Part shown: positions 17,617 to 26,836 of the stretch, in pieces | Numbering within the stretch: position 1 is the first letter of the stretch | How the letters are laid out: each line of letters opens with the position of its first letter | Assembly: GCF_014384705.1 (NCBI RefSeq) | Contig: NZ_JACRSN010000007.1 | Location: 1 to 64,000 of the forward strand | Reading direction: 5' to 3' | Length of the DNA: 64,000 nt | DNA from: Yeguia hominis | GTDB lineage: Bacteria; Bacillota; Clostridia; Oscillospirales; Acutalibacteraceae | Position numbers and translations under genes: made by a program | Notes under the pieces: model-generated | Seen by the model: the letters and a program-made list of their open reading frames with translations, nothing else | What the model was told of the DNA's origin: nothing | Database searches by the model: none

Positions 17617-18456
17617 TTGAAACAGGGATATCGGCTGATCTGCATGGCTTTGGGACTTTTTCTGCTGCTGGCAGGGACAGGCTGTTCGGCTGCACCGGAA
17701 GCGGTGGAGGCCGGCGGTATTTTATGGTTTTGCCAGCCTGCTTCCGGCGGGACGCTCTGTGTGGAACCCGCGTATGATTCATTGGGAGATACCGGGCGGA
17801 TTTTTCGTTCAGATTTAAGCGGAAAAGTCATTGTGCCGGAGGAAATCGATGGAAAGCCGGTCACGGAACTTGCCGACCGCGCCTTTTTCGAGAGCGAGGA
17901 GACAACCGAAATTGTGCTCGGTGAGGAAATCCGTACCATCGGAAAAGAGTGTTTTTATGGCTGCACGGCGCTCCGAACGGCGGAACTGCCGGCGTCTGTG
18001 CGCGAACTGGGAGAAAATGCCTTTTCGAAAAGCGGAATTGAGCGGCTCTCTTTTCCGGAAAGTTTGCGTACGATCGGCCGGGAGGATTCCCTGCCGTTTT
18101 ATGGATGTCAGTCGCTTAAGGAAATTCTGGTAGATCCGGAAAATCTGTATTATTTTTCAGAGGGCGGCGTATTGTTTTCCAAAAAGAAAAAGACGCTTTT
18201 GTGTTATCCTGCGGCAAAGCAGGGGAGCTCCTATGTGATTCCGGATACGGTGGAAAAATTGGCGCCGGGATCCTTTTGGATGTGTACGAATTTGGAGACG
18301 CTGACGATTCCTGCAAGCGTTCGAAAGATGGAATGCCGGTTTGCGGATTGCCATGCGCTAAAGATGCTCATGGTTCCGGAGGATCGGCTGGAGGATGACC
18401 AGGAGCATCCAGCGTTGGAAGGTTTTACCGGAAAGCTGGAGGGGTACACCCGTTAG
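17617..18456 (+). CDS. Leucine-rich repeat (BspA/LRR_5-like) lipoprotein
   Basis: 279 residues with a TTG start 6 bases after GGGGG. Residues 1-25 form a signal peptide (RLICMALGLFLLLAGTGC) ending in a lipobox-like Cys with an unusual Gly at -3. The rest carries LRR_5-type repeats (FFESEETTEIVLGEEIRTIGKECFYGC and similar). Such proteins mediate surface contacts in gut Firmicutes. A TATAAT at 17526-17531 may be its -10. The next gene starts 43 bp on, so co-transcription is likely. Confidence 0.8.
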   Translation: MKQGYRLICMALGLFLLLAGTGCSAAPEAVEAGGILWFCQPASGGTLCVEPAYDSLGDTGRIFRSDLSGKVIVPEEIDGKPVTELADRAFFESEETTEIVLGEEIRTIGKECFYGCTALRTAELPASVRELGENAFSKSGIERLSFPESLRTIGREDSLPFYGCQSLKEILVDPENLYYFSEGGVLFSKKKKTLLCYPAAKQGSSYVIPDTVEKLAPGSFWMCTNLETLTIPASVRKMECRFADCHALKMLMVPEDRLEDDQEHPALEGFTGKLEGYTR

Positions 18457-18499
18457 GAAAACAGGCGGCTTGGTAGTGGAGATGGAGTAGGTGGAAATC

Positions 18500-20533
18500 A
18501 TGCAGGAAGAACAGCGCGCAGAGACCGAGGCCAGTGTGGCCGATGAACGCTCTGTGTCGGTTGCACCGGTCGGGATTTGGACGCCGGTATTGGAAGCAGG
18601 AAGTCTGCGCGGAGAGGCGGCGCAGACAAAGGGTGTCTGGAGATTGGCGGCTCCGACCGGCATGTCTGCGCCGGAAGCAGCTGCTGCGGTTTTGTCGGAG
18701 GCGATTGCTTCCGGGAAACAGGTGTTGTTCCTTCCGCAGCAGGAAGAAACAGCAGCTGCAGTAAAACAATGTTTGCGGGAGGAAGAGCTCAATCTGTTTT
18801 GTGTTTGCCTGGGTTCCGATTCGGCGCAGACCGTTTTGGAAAAGCAGGAAACACTGAAAAAAGAGATCGATCAGGCGCTTCCGGGTCTGCAAAAAACCTG
18901 CGCAGAGGAACGGGCAAAGCAGGCCGATTGGATTCGGATTTTATATGGAAAGCGGAACGGCGGGTGGCCGCTGTGGGAGCTTGCCATACGATATGAGACT
19001 TACCGGGATGCACCAGGCGGTATGGCATTTTCCCTCAAAGAAATTTCAGGCGTGAGCGCAAAGACGGTGAATGACTGGAACGGGCTGCTGCTCCGGCTGG
19101 TTTCAGCAGCACAGGCAGTCGGCCATCCTTGCGGCCATGTGCTCTCCGGAATCGGACAGACACAGGATTCCCGTCAGCTGCGGGTATATGCGCCGCAGTC
19201 CCTGGTGCTTTACCGGGAAGCGCTGGAACAGGTCAAGCAGCGTGCGGCTGCGCTGTGTGATTCGCTGCAGGAACCGGCGCCCACGACCAAAGAGGCGTTG
19301 CTGCAGCTCTATACCTTCAGCACGATTCTTTCGGAGATGAAGAGCCTGCCGGCGTCCTGGATGGGGATGACCGATTTCACAGGTTTTTTACGGAAGCTGC
19401 GCGAAATGACCGTACACGGGAAACGCGAGCGGGCGCTTTTCTCTGAACTTTCCAAGGACTGGCTGCAGGATTTACTGCGTCAGGACGGCACGATGCTTTT
19501 GGAGGATTGGGAAAAATCCTGTGGAAAATGGTCTGTTTCGCGAAATATGGAGCAAAAACGGATTTTAAAGCACTTGGCGCCGTATGCCCGGCACCCGATT
19601 GGCAAGGAGACCATCGGACCGGCCATGGAAAAGCTGCGTTCTTATCAGAAAGAAAATGATGCGGTTGCAAAGCTGCTCTCCGGATGCAGAGGCGCGCTTT
19701 CCGGGCTGTATCAGGAACAATATACGGATTGGAATGCAATCGAACGCCTGTGTGCGATTGCAGAGTCCTGCGACCAAAAACTCCGCAATACGGGCTGTAT
19801 GGCGCTCTTTCAAAAAAGTGCGCGTGTGGACTGGAAGGCGGCGCAGGCATTCGCCGGAACCTGGCGGACTTTTTCAGAGATGCAGGCGGGTGTGTACCGG
19901 CTCTTCCGGATTACGGACCAGCCTGCGCGGGAAGGCGAAACGTATCTCGAAGCGCAGCAGCGCGCCTGCGAGATTTGGCGGACAGGACTGCCGATGCTTT
20001 CGGCGTGGGTGCAGTGGCAGGCAGTTCGGGAAGAGGCAATCGCGGCGGGGCTTCAAACCGTCGTGACCGCTTATGAAGCAGGGATGGCGCATGAAGAGAT
20101 TGTGCCTGCGTATGAAAAGGCGCTTTTTGGCGCGCTTATGGAAGAGGCGGTTTCCGGAGAACCGGCAGCGGGTTCTCTTTCCGAAAAACCGGCGGATGTC
20201 CTTGCTGCAGAACTGCGGAAAAAAGATCTTGCATGCAGAGCGCTTACCCGAAAAGAATGGCGTTCCCGTGCGCTTTGCCGGGCGTCGGAGATTTTCCGAA
20301 AGGCTTCTGCAGGCAAACAAACGGAGCCCACGCCGGATGCAGAAAGTTCAGAGCAGGCAAATCCTGTTCAAGGCGCGCAAATGCCGGTCTGCGTGCTGGC
20401 GCAGCCGGGAAAGCTGCCCGATATCCGCGATGTTGCGCAGAGCAGGTTTTCCTGTGTGCTTGCAGAGTGCGATGCATCGGAGACGCCGAAATCGAGCCTT
20501 TCTGCATGGGCAGATACCGTGCTGTTGCTTTGA
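18500..20533 (+). CDS. Helicase-derived protein lacking ATPase motifs (relative of DUF4011-type SF1 helicases)
   Basis: 677 residues, no frame breaks. Text near residues 55-110 (AIASGKQVLFLPQQEETAAAVKQCLREEELNLFCVCLGS) and 150-172 (RNGGWPLWELAIRYETYRDAP) reads like the region after Walker A in the large DUF4011/AAA_11 helicases. But the GPPGTGKSQT motif is replaced by APTGMSAPEA. The end (SCVLAECDASETPKSSLSAW) sits where the DEAS Walker B belongs, with Asp-Glu lost. The second helicase domain is absent. Inference: a non-catalytic derivative with an unknown role. The ATG has TAGGTGG 5 bases upstream; a GTG three codons earlier is possible. Confidence 0.6.
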   Translation: MQEEQRAETEASVADERSVSVAPVGIWTPVLEAGSLRGEAAQTKGVWRLAAPTGMSAPEAAAAVLSEAIASGKQVLFLPQQEETAAAVKQCLREEELNLFCVCLGSDSAQTVLEKQETLKKEIDQALPGLQKTCAEERAKQADWIRILYGKRNGGWPLWELAIRYETYRDAPGGMAFSLKEISGVSAKTVNDWNGLLLRLVSAAQAVGHPCGHVLSGIGQTQDSRQLRVYAPQSLVLYREALEQVKQRAAALCDSLQEPAPTTKEALLQLYTFSTILSEMKSLPASWMGMTDFTGFLRKLREMTVHGKRERALFSELSKDWLQDLLRQDGTMLLEDWEKSCGKWSVSRNMEQKRILKHLAPYARHPIGKETIGPAMEKLRSYQKENDAVAKLLSGCRGALSGLYQEQYTDWNAIERLCAIAESCDQKLRNTGCMALFQKSARVDWKAAQAFAGTWRTFSEMQAGVYRLFRITDQPAREGETYLEAQQRACEIWRTGLPMLSAWVQWQAVREEAIAAGLQTVVTAYEAGMAHEEIVPAYEKALFGALMEEAVSGEPAAGSLSEKPADVLAAELRKKDLACRALTRKEWRSRALCRASEIFRKASAGKQTEPTPDAESSEQANPVQGAQMPVCVLAQPGKLPDIRDVAQSRFSCVLAECDASETPKSSLSAWADTVLLL

Positions 20534-20552
20534 TTTAAAAAGGAAGATAGAC

Positions 20553-20611
20553 GAAAAAATCGGCATTCTGGCGATAGCGTCAGGATGCCGATTGCGTTTT
20601 GTTTTTTTATT
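20553..20611. terminator. Convergent terminator between the helicase-like gene and rex
   Basis: ATCGGCAT/ATGCCGAT hairpin with a further-pairing interior and T tracts on both sides (GTTTTGTTTTTTT on the right). Confidence 0.75.
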
Positions 20612-21262
20612 TTATAAAGATGCTTTCTGTTCCGGGTTGCTGATCCGGTAGCATAGGGTCATCAGGCTGTCGTTGAGATGGACGTTTTCTACAATGGCAT
20701 CGCTGTATTCCATGGCAATGTCATAGTGCGTAAAATTCCAGAAGCTTCTGACGCCGCAGGAATAGAGCGTGTCGGCAATCCTGCCCGCAGCGCTTAGCGG
20801 GACACAGATTGCTGCCATGACCGGTTTTTCCCGCTTGCAGAACGCTTCCAGTTCTGCGACATCAAAGACCGGGACATCGTGGATAAACGTCCCGATTTTT
20901 TGCGGGGAATTATCGAAAATTCCAGCGAGAAAAAATCCGTGCCGTTCAAAGGAAATATGCGAGGTGATTGCCCGGCCGAGGTTTCCGGCGCCGACGACGA
21001 CCGCTTTATAAGCGTTGTGAAGGCCCAGGATTTCACCGGTTGTTTCCCGGAGACGGCTGACCATATACCCGTATCCCTGTTGCCCGAATTCGCCGAAGCA
21101 GTTAAAGTCCTGCCGGATCTGAGAGGCATTTACGCCCATGCGTGCGGCAAGATCTTTGGAAGAGATCCGAACGATCCCGTGGGATTCCAGCAACCCTAAA
21201 AACCGATAATAACGCGGAAGCCGCCGAATAACGGACATGGAAATTTTTTCGCGTTTTGCCAT
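20612..21262 (-). CDS. rex: Redox-sensing transcriptional repressor Rex
   Basis: 216 residues. Winged helix at 1-75 (SVIRRLPRYYRFLGLLESHGI, VNASQIRQDFNCFGEFGQQGYGY), Rossmann NADH-binding domain with VVGAGNLGRAI, and a C-terminal swapped helix. Rex binds NADH/NAD+ and represses fermentation genes when NADH is low. The start is the in-frame ATG before AKREKIS; its ribosome site is weak and AGGAGGG lies about 30 bases upstream, so the start is not certain. Confidence 0.95.
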   Translation of the reverse strand: MAKREKISMSVIRRLPRYYRFLGLLESHGIVRISSKDLAARMGVNASQIRQDFNCFGEFGQQGYGYMVSRLRETTGEILGLHNAYKAVVVGAGNLGRAITSHISFERHGFFLAGIFDNSPQKIGTFIHDVPVFDVAELEAFCKREKPVMAAICVPLSAAGRIADTLYSCGVRSFWNFTHYDIAMEYSDAIVENVHLNDSLMTLCYRISNPEQKASL

Positions 21263-21362
21263 ATACTGCGGCGCACAACACTGTTTGTGCTGCCGGTTCC
21301 CTCCTCTTTGCAAGATAAGCCCGGACAAACAGGCAAAATTATGAGAAAAAAATAACAGTTCT

Positions 21363-21391
21363 ATTATCGGCGAAAATGAAGAAAAAGTCAA
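21363..21391 (-). promoter_or_regulatory. rex promoter
   Basis: Minus strand: TTGACT, 17 bases, GATAAT. I saw no clear Rex operator (TTGTTAAN4TTAACAA type) nearby. Confidence 0.65.
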
Positions 21392-21471
21392 TGCTTCTGC
21401 AAAATGTGACGGCGGATGTTGCGGCGTGCAGAAGAATCGGATTTTTTGCGAACGTTTGTACCGGATTTTCC

Positions 21472-21500
21472 TTGATGAAATGGAAAATGAATGCTATAAT
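21472..21500 (+). promoter_or_regulatory. tepA promoter
   Basis: TTGATG, 17 bases, TATAAT. Confidence 0.8.
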
Positions 21501-21571
21501 AAAATGGATTTCCGTTCATGTATGAAAGCGGCCGATTCCGGAACACTATGTTTCAGGAGGTGGCTTTGAGA

Positions 21572-22342
21572 ATGGATACGAAGAATCAATATGAAGAAGA
21601 ACAGACCGGCACAGAGGACGCGAAAAATGAGGGCAGTCCTGCTGATCGGATCAAAGAATCCGGTATGGTCGTTACCGACAACGGCGGACACCGGATTCAG
21701 TGTCTGACCATTATCGGGCAGATTGAAGGGCATTATATCCTGCCTTCTCAGAACAAAACGACAAAGTATGAACATGTCATTCCGCAGCTTGTGGCCATTG
21801 AGGAGGATCCTGAGACCGAGGGCCTTCTGATGATCCTCAATACTGTTGGCGGCGATGTGGAGGCAGGACTTGCGCTGGCAGAGCTGATTTCCGGAATGCG
21901 GAAGCCGACGGTGTCGCTTGTTCTGGGCGGCGGACACTCGATCGGCGTGCCGCTTGCCGTTGCGGCAAAACGTTCGTTTATTGCGCCTTCTGCGACGATG
22001 ACCATTCATCCGGTTCGGATGAATGGAATGATGATCGGTGTGCCGCAGACGTTCGAATATTTTCAGCGGATGCAGGATCGAATTACACAGTTTGTGACGC
22101 AGAATTCCCGAATTTCCCCCAGACGGTTTTATGAGCTTTCGATGAATACAGAGGAACTCGTGATGGATGTTGGGTCGGTTCTGGATGGGGAAAATGCCGT
22201 GCGGGAAGGGCTGATTGACGAATTGGGAAGCCTTTCCGATGCGATCAGTTGCCTTTACGGTATGATTGAAAAACGGCGGCAGCCCAAAAATGCGCAGGTG
22301 CGTCCGGAGCGGCGGTCCTTCCGGAAAAACGGATCGCAATAA
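21572..22342 (+). CDS. tepA: TepA-type ClpP-like serine protease
   Basis: 256 residues. The ClpP fold carries the nucleophile in LGGGHSIGVPLAV and a following TIHPVRMNGMMIG. N-terminal about 40 residues are charged and probably disordered. TepA (YmfB) is a cytosolic ClpP/SppA relative that degrades small peptides and was linked to translocation in Bacillus. The ATG lies 11 bases after AGGAGG; a TTG two codons earlier is equally possible. It begins a run with uppP and ftsK, as is common around spoIIIE. Confidence 0.87.
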   Translation: MDTKNQYEEEQTGTEDAKNEGSPADRIKESGMVVTDNGGHRIQCLTIIGQIEGHYILPSQNKTTKYEHVIPQLVAIEEDPETEGLLMILNTVGGDVEAGLALAELISGMRKPTVSLVLGGGHSIGVPLAVAAKRSFIAPSATMTIHPVRMNGMMIGVPQTFEYFQRMQDRITQFVTQNSRISPRRFYELSMNTEELVMDVGSVLDGENAVREGLIDELGSLSDAISCLYGMIEKRRQPKNAQVRPERRSFRKNGSQ

Positions 22343-22400
22343 AAAGGTTCTACCCAGGCGGGAATTTTCCCGCCAATTACATAATCGGAGGCAGATAACA

Positions 22401-23345
22401 GTGACGGTAGTAGAAGCGATTATTGAAGGAATTATTCAGGGAGCGACGGAGTTTTTGCCGGTTTCCAGCAGCGGCCATCTTTCCTTGAGCAAACATTTTT
22501 TGGGAATTTCCGTAGACGGCCTGCTGTTTGACGTCATGCTGCATGTCGGTACGCTGGTTGCGGTACTGGCGGTTTATTATAAGGTGGTTCTGCGCCTGAT
22601 TGTGGCGTTTGGACTTTTGGTAAAAGATTTGGTGACCGGGCAATTTCGGTGGAGCCGGATGAACGAAGACCGCCGGCTGCTGATCATGCTGATCATTGCG
22701 CTTGTTCCACTGTTCTTGCTGTTTTTGCCGGTGCCCGGAACCGGTATGAAAGTCAAAGATTTTGCGGATGTCTTTGCCACGGATAACGACATCGTTCTGG
22801 AAGGCTGCGCGTTGATTGTAACCAGCATTCTGCTGACGCTTGGAATCCTTGCCAGCCGCAGATCCCAGGGAGCGCATCTTGTCATGCGGAAAAAATATGA
22901 ACATAATGGCCGAGAAGCGTTTCGGGTCAGCGATGCGATTGCAGTCGGCGTGACACAGTGTATTGCAGCGGTATTTCCTGGCGTTTCCCGTTCCGGTTCG
23001 ACGCTTTCTGTTGGACTGATGCGCGGCGTCGACCGGCAGGCAGCGCTGGATTTCTCCTTTGTTTTGGGAATTCCCTCTATTCTGGCGGCTTCTGTTTTGA
23101 CCGTGAAAGATGCAATTCACGAAAATGTTGCAGTCGAAGCTGCGCCGCTGATTGCCGGAATGGTTACGGCGGCAGTGGTTGGGTTCCTCGCGATCAAACT
23201 GCTTCGCTGGATGGTAACCACCAATAAGCTGCATGTATTCGCATGGTATACGCTGATCCTCGGTATTGTATCGGTTGTGGTCGGCGTGATTGAGCATACG
23301 ACCGGCGTCAATGTATTTACCGGTGCGGCAATTACGTTTTCATGA
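22401..23345 (+). CDS. uppP: Undecaprenyl-diphosphate phosphatase UppP (BacA)
   Basis: 314 residues, GTG start with CGGAGG 9 bases upstream. The two signature blocks are present: EGIIQGATEFLPVSSSGH near the start and FPGVSRSGSTLS in the second half. It recycles the lipid carrier of peptidoglycan synthesis and can give bacitracin resistance. Eight or so membrane spans. It follows tepA by 58 bp and precedes ftsK by 49 bp. Confidence 0.95.
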   Translation: MTVVEAIIEGIIQGATEFLPVSSSGHLSLSKHFLGISVDGLLFDVMLHVGTLVAVLAVYYKVVLRLIVAFGLLVKDLVTGQFRWSRMNEDRRLLIMLIIALVPLFLLFLPVPGTGMKVKDFADVFATDNDIVLEGCALIVTSILLTLGILASRRSQGAHLVMRKKYEHNGREAFRVSDAIAVGVTQCIAAVFPGVSRSGSTLSVGLMRGVDRQAALDFSFVLGIPSILAASVLTVKDAIHENVAVEAAPLIAGMVTAAVVGFLAIKLLRWMVTTNKLHVFAWYTLILGIVSVVVGVIEHTTGVNVFTGAAITFS

Positions 23346-23394
23346 GGAAAACGCGTAACAAAAAGCGCGTTTAGAAGGGAGGCCCCGGAGAGGT

Positions 23395-26049
23395 ATGGCC
23401 GAAAAGAAAAAATCGGCAGCAGGAAAAAAGACGGCAGAAAAAAAGAAATCTGCACCCCGAAAAAATGCGTCGGCCAAACAGCGGAAACGCCAGCCTGCGG
23501 CAGAAACGCGCAAGACTGCGGCCAAAAACCAGGCTGTGCGGGAAAAGCCGCAGCGGACCCCGGAGCAGATTCGCCAGAGAGAGCAGCGAATGGCAATCGT
23601 GCTGTTTGCGTGCGCGCTGCTGACAGGATTTTTGGTGTTCGTAGAGGGCGAGTCTGTATGGCGCTTTTTACATAACCTGATTCTCGGATTGTTTGGCGCC
23701 TGCGCAATTCTGTGGCCGATCTTCCTTTTGTATATTGCGGTTGTCACGACGCTGGAGCGCCGCGGAAGCCGGTTGCGTACCAAAATGTGGCTGACCGTGG
23801 CTGTGATTTTGATGTTTTGCTCGGCGCTTTATATTTTCCGTTCCGGACAGATGCCGCAGAATGTTTCCTACTGGGAAATGTTGGGGCTTCTCTATCAAAA
23901 AGGCGTGGATCATGAAAGTGTCGGACTTGTCAGCGGGATCATCGGATTCCATATGGTTGCAGCTTTTGGGGATATCGGTTCGAAAATCGTTGTGGTTTTG
24001 CTCCTGTTTGTGGCGGTGATGTTCCTGACGGGAACCAGTTTGATTCAGCTGTTTCGAACGGTGACGAAACCGGTCAATAAAGTGGCGGAAAATATTACCA
24101 CGACGGTCCGGCACCATAACAGGAGCCGGGACCCGCTTGCTTCGGATATTGATATTCCGCTTGGTCCGGATCCTGAGACGGATTCGGAACCGCCGCGTAC
24201 AGCCGAAGCGCTTTTGCGTCCGGCGCGGAACGAAAAGCTGGAGCGTCTGCAAAAGGTGTTTGGAATCCCGGATCCGGAATTTGAGGAAGAACCAGAGCCG
24301 GAGGAGCCGCTTGCCGCGATGCCGAAGCCGGCAGCGCCGCCACCGATTGTTTCCGATACAACCGTTGAGGATATTCAGGCGGCCCTGCACGGCCGTGCAG
24401 CAGGCAAAAAGCAACCGGAGCATTCTGTAAAACCGGAACCGCCTCCCAAAGCGGTCATGCTTTCCAAGCCGGAGCTGCCCCCAAAAAAGGACATCCCCGA
24501 GCCGCCGGTCAGCGTGCCGGTGCAGACGACGATTTTTCCGGATCATCCGCCGCAGGATGGTCAGTATCATTTTCCGCCGCTTTCCATGCTGGAGGTCAGC
24601 AAAAAGCAGGATGCTGCGCTGGAGACCGAAGAATTGCAAACCAATGCAAAGCTTTTGGTCGATACCTTGAAAAGCTTTGGCGTACAGACCAAAATTCTGG
24701 ATATCTGCCGCGGCCCGTCGGTTACCCGCTATGAGCTGCAGCCTGCGGCTGGAGTGAAAATCAGTAAAATTACCAATCTTGCGGACGATCTGGCTATGAA
24801 CCTGGCAGCTTCCGGCATCCGGATTGAAGCGCCGATTCCAGGGAAAGCGGCTGTTGGAATTGAGGTTCCGAATAAACACCGGAGTGTTGTACGGATGCGG
24901 GATTTGATTGTATCCAACAGCTTTGCCTCTGCAAAAAGCCGGCTGACCGTAGTACTCGGGCGTGATATTGCCGGGCAGGTGGTTGTGGCGGATCTTGCCA
25001 AAATGCCGCATCTTCTGATTGCCGGAACGACCGGCTCCGGAAAATCGGTGTGCGTCAATTCTTTTATCATCAGCATTTTGTATAAGGCAACGCCCGATGA
25101 GGTCAAATTCGTTATGATTGACCCCAAAATGGTAGAACTTCCGGTTTATAACGGCATTCCGCACTTGCTCATCCCGGTTGTGACGGATCCGCGAAAAGCA
25201 GCCGGCGCTTTGAATTGGGCGGTCGGCGAAATGATGAAACGGTATCAGCTTTTTGCGCAAAACAATGTCCGCGATTTGACCGGATATAATAAACTGGCCG
25301 CAACGGGACAGATTCACGATGAAAACGGGAACCCCGCGGAAAAAATGACGCAGATCGTGATTATTATCGACGAGCTTGCGGATTTGATGATGGTTGCGCC
25401 GAACGAGGTCGAGGATGCAATCTGCCGGCTGGCACAGCTTGCACGTGCAGCGGGCATCCATCTGGTTGTGGCAACACAGCGGCCTTCGGTTGACGTCATC
25501 ACGGGTCTGATTAAGGCAAATATCCCGAGCCGTATTGCGCTGACGGTGGCGTCGCCGGTGGACTCCCGAACCATTTTGGATGTCGGCGGCGCAGAAAAGC
25601 TTTTGGGCTACGGTGATATGCTTTTCGCACCGGTCGGATCGATGAAACCGCTCCGTGTGCAGGGGTGTTTTGTCAGCGACGAGGAGCGGGAGTCCGTGAT
25701 CAATTTCATCAAAGAAGTGCAGACACACGAGTATGATGAAACAATCATGGAGGAAATCGAAAAAGGCGCAGTGGCAGATCCGGAACAATCGGCGTCTGAC
25801 GGCGAAGACAGCTTTGAGGATCCGATGATGCCGGAAGCCATTAAATGTGTGGTTGAGGCCGGGCAGGCTTCTACCTCGCTTTTGCAGCGCAGGCTGCGTT
25901 TGGGATATGCACGCGCTGGAAGACTGATCGATCAAATGGAACAGGTCGGCATTGTCGGGCCGCATGAAGGTTCCAAACCGCGTCAGGTGCTGATCACATA
26001 TCAGCAGTGGCTGGAAATGAATATGCAGAAGGCGGATCAGTCGGAATAA
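23395..26049 (+). CDS. ftsK: FtsK/SpoIIIE-family DNA translocase
   Basis: 884 residues. A basic Lys/Ala-rich N-terminus (about 1-60) is followed by four membrane spans (about 64-213), a proline-rich linker (about 260-400), the motor with Walker A IAGTTGSGKSVCVNS, Walker B IVIIIDELADL and HLVVATQRPSVDVITG, and a C-terminal gamma winged helix (about 815-884: QASTSLLQRRLRLGYARAGRLID). It moves chromosomal DNA through the division or sporulation septum. GAGAGGT precedes the ATG. The two small genes after it may be on the same transcript. Confidence 0.97.
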   Translation: MAEKKKSAAGKKTAEKKKSAPRKNASAKQRKRQPAAETRKTAAKNQAVREKPQRTPEQIRQREQRMAIVLFACALLTGFLVFVEGESVWRFLHNLILGLFGACAILWPIFLLYIAVVTTLERRGSRLRTKMWLTVAVILMFCSALYIFRSGQMPQNVSYWEMLGLLYQKGVDHESVGLVSGIIGFHMVAAFGDIGSKIVVVLLLFVAVMFLTGTSLIQLFRTVTKPVNKVAENITTTVRHHNRSRDPLASDIDIPLGPDPETDSEPPRTAEALLRPARNEKLERLQKVFGIPDPEFEEEPEPEEPLAAMPKPAAPPPIVSDTTVEDIQAALHGRAAGKKQPEHSVKPEPPPKAVMLSKPELPPKKDIPEPPVSVPVQTTIFPDHPPQDGQYHFPPLSMLEVSKKQDAALETEELQTNAKLLVDTLKSFGVQTKILDICRGPSVTRYELQPAAGVKISKITNLADDLAMNLAASGIRIEAPIPGKAAVGIEVPNKHRSVVRMRDLIVSNSFASAKSRLTVVLGRDIAGQVVVADLAKMPHLLIAGTTGSGKSVCVNSFIISILYKATPDEVKFVMIDPKMVELPVYNGIPHLLIPVVTDPRKAAGALNWAVGEMMKRYQLFAQNNVRDLTGYNKLAATGQIHDENGNPAEKMTQIVIIIDELADLMMVAPNEVEDAICRLAQLARAAGIHLVVATQRPSVDVITGLIKANIPSRIALTVASPVDSRTILDVGGAEKLLGYGDMLFAPVGSMKPLRVQGCFVSDEERESVINFIKEVQTHEYDETIMEEIEKGAVADPEQSASDGEDSFEDPMMPEAIKCVVEAGQASTSLLQRRLRLGYARAGRLIDQMEQVGIVGPHEGSKPRQVLITYQQWLEMNMQKADQSE

Positions 26050-26098
26050 AAACGAGACTTCGATTACGGATTATGGATCAGACGGAAGGTTGGAAAAA

Positions 26099-26290
26099 AT
26101 GAGAACATTAACGGTGGAGCGTTTGGACAGCGTCTATGTGTTCTGCTCAGATGCGGAAAAGAAACTCTATGCGATTGAGCAGAGCGAACTTCCTGCCGGC
26201 GTTGCGGTCGGAAACCTGCTGACAATTGACGATGAGGGAACCATTACCATTAGTAAGGATAAGCCGGCAGTTCGCCGAAAAGAACGATAG
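26099..26290 (+). CDS. Small DUF3006-family protein
   Basis: 63 residues: MRTLTVERLDSVYVFCSDAEKKLY, IEQSELPAGVAVGNLLTID, then a basic tail. This matches DUF3006 (short beta-rich proteins with a conserved LPxGxxxGxxL). Function unknown. AAGG is 9 bases before the ATG; a TTG three codons earlier is an alternative. It lies between ftsK and fucU, with 13 bp to the latter. Confidence 0.75.
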   Translation: MRTLTVERLDSVYVFCSDAEKKLYAIEQSELPAGVAVGNLLTIDDEGTITISKDKPAVRRKER

Positions 26291-26303
26291 GGAGGAATCT
26301 GTT

Positions 26304-26741
26304 GTGTTAAAAGGGATCCCCAGCATTTTGTCGCCGGAGCTACTGAAGATTTTGATGGAAATGGGTCATGGCGACGAATTGGTAATTGCAGATGGGAATT
26401 TTCCCAGCGCCTCACATGCTCAACGCCTGATTCGGTTGGACGGCCATGGCGTACCGGAGATTCTGGAGGCGGTTTTGCAGCTGTTTCCCTTGGACACCTA
26501 TGTGGAACAGCCTGTGGCGCTCATGGAAGTTGTCCCGGGAGACGCAGTCGGAACACCGGTTGTGTGGAGCGAATATGAGAAGATCATTCGCGCTGCCAAG
26601 GAGCCGATGGAAAACGGGTTTGCCTTCTTGCCGCGGTTTGATTTTTATGATCGTGCAAAGACTGCATACGCGGTAATCGCTACCGGGGAAACGGTACTGT
26701 ACGCAAATATCATTTTGAAAAAAGGCGTTGTGGCAGACTGA
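26304..26741 (+). CDS. fucU: RbsD/FucU-family sugar mutarotase (L-fucose mutarotase-like)
   Basis: 145 residues, GTG start 8 bases after GGGAGG. LKGIPSILSPELLKILMEMGHGDELVIADGNFPS is diagnostic: the His in GHGD and the DGNFP block form the active site that flips sugar anomers. FucU rather than RbsD by the length and the LDTYVEQPVALME segment. No fucose genes are near, so the physiological sugar is unclear. It ends at a strong terminator. Confidence 0.9.
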   Translation: MLKGIPSILSPELLKILMEMGHGDELVIADGNFPSASHAQRLIRLDGHGVPEILEAVLQLFPLDTYVEQPVALMEVVPGDAVGTPVVWSEYEKIIRAAKEPMENGFAFLPRFDFYDRAKTAYAVIATGETVLYANIILKKGVVAD

Positions 26742-26772
26742 TTTTCAGCCTTTGAATCCAAACAAAAAAGAG

Positions 26773-26816
26773 AGCCCTTGACCTGCATCGAACCGAGCAG
26801 GCCAAGGGCTTTTTTG
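26773..26816. terminator. Convergent terminator between fucU and the symporter gene
   Basis: AGCCCTTG-A-CCTGC pairs with GCAGG-C-CAAGGGCT (one mismatch), then TTTTTTG on the plus side and a T-rich flank (CTCTCTTTTTTG) on the minus side. Confidence 0.85.
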
Positions 26817-26836
26817 CGGAATCTTATATAAAGAAA

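Noticed and set aside
20612..21391. Longer start for rex, 43 codons upstream
   Set aside because: The extra N-terminus crosses the promoter and does not resemble Rex.
23668..25965. 765-codon open frame antisense to ftsK
   Set aside because: It is a shadow of the real gene: odd composition, no ribosome site, no recognisable domain.
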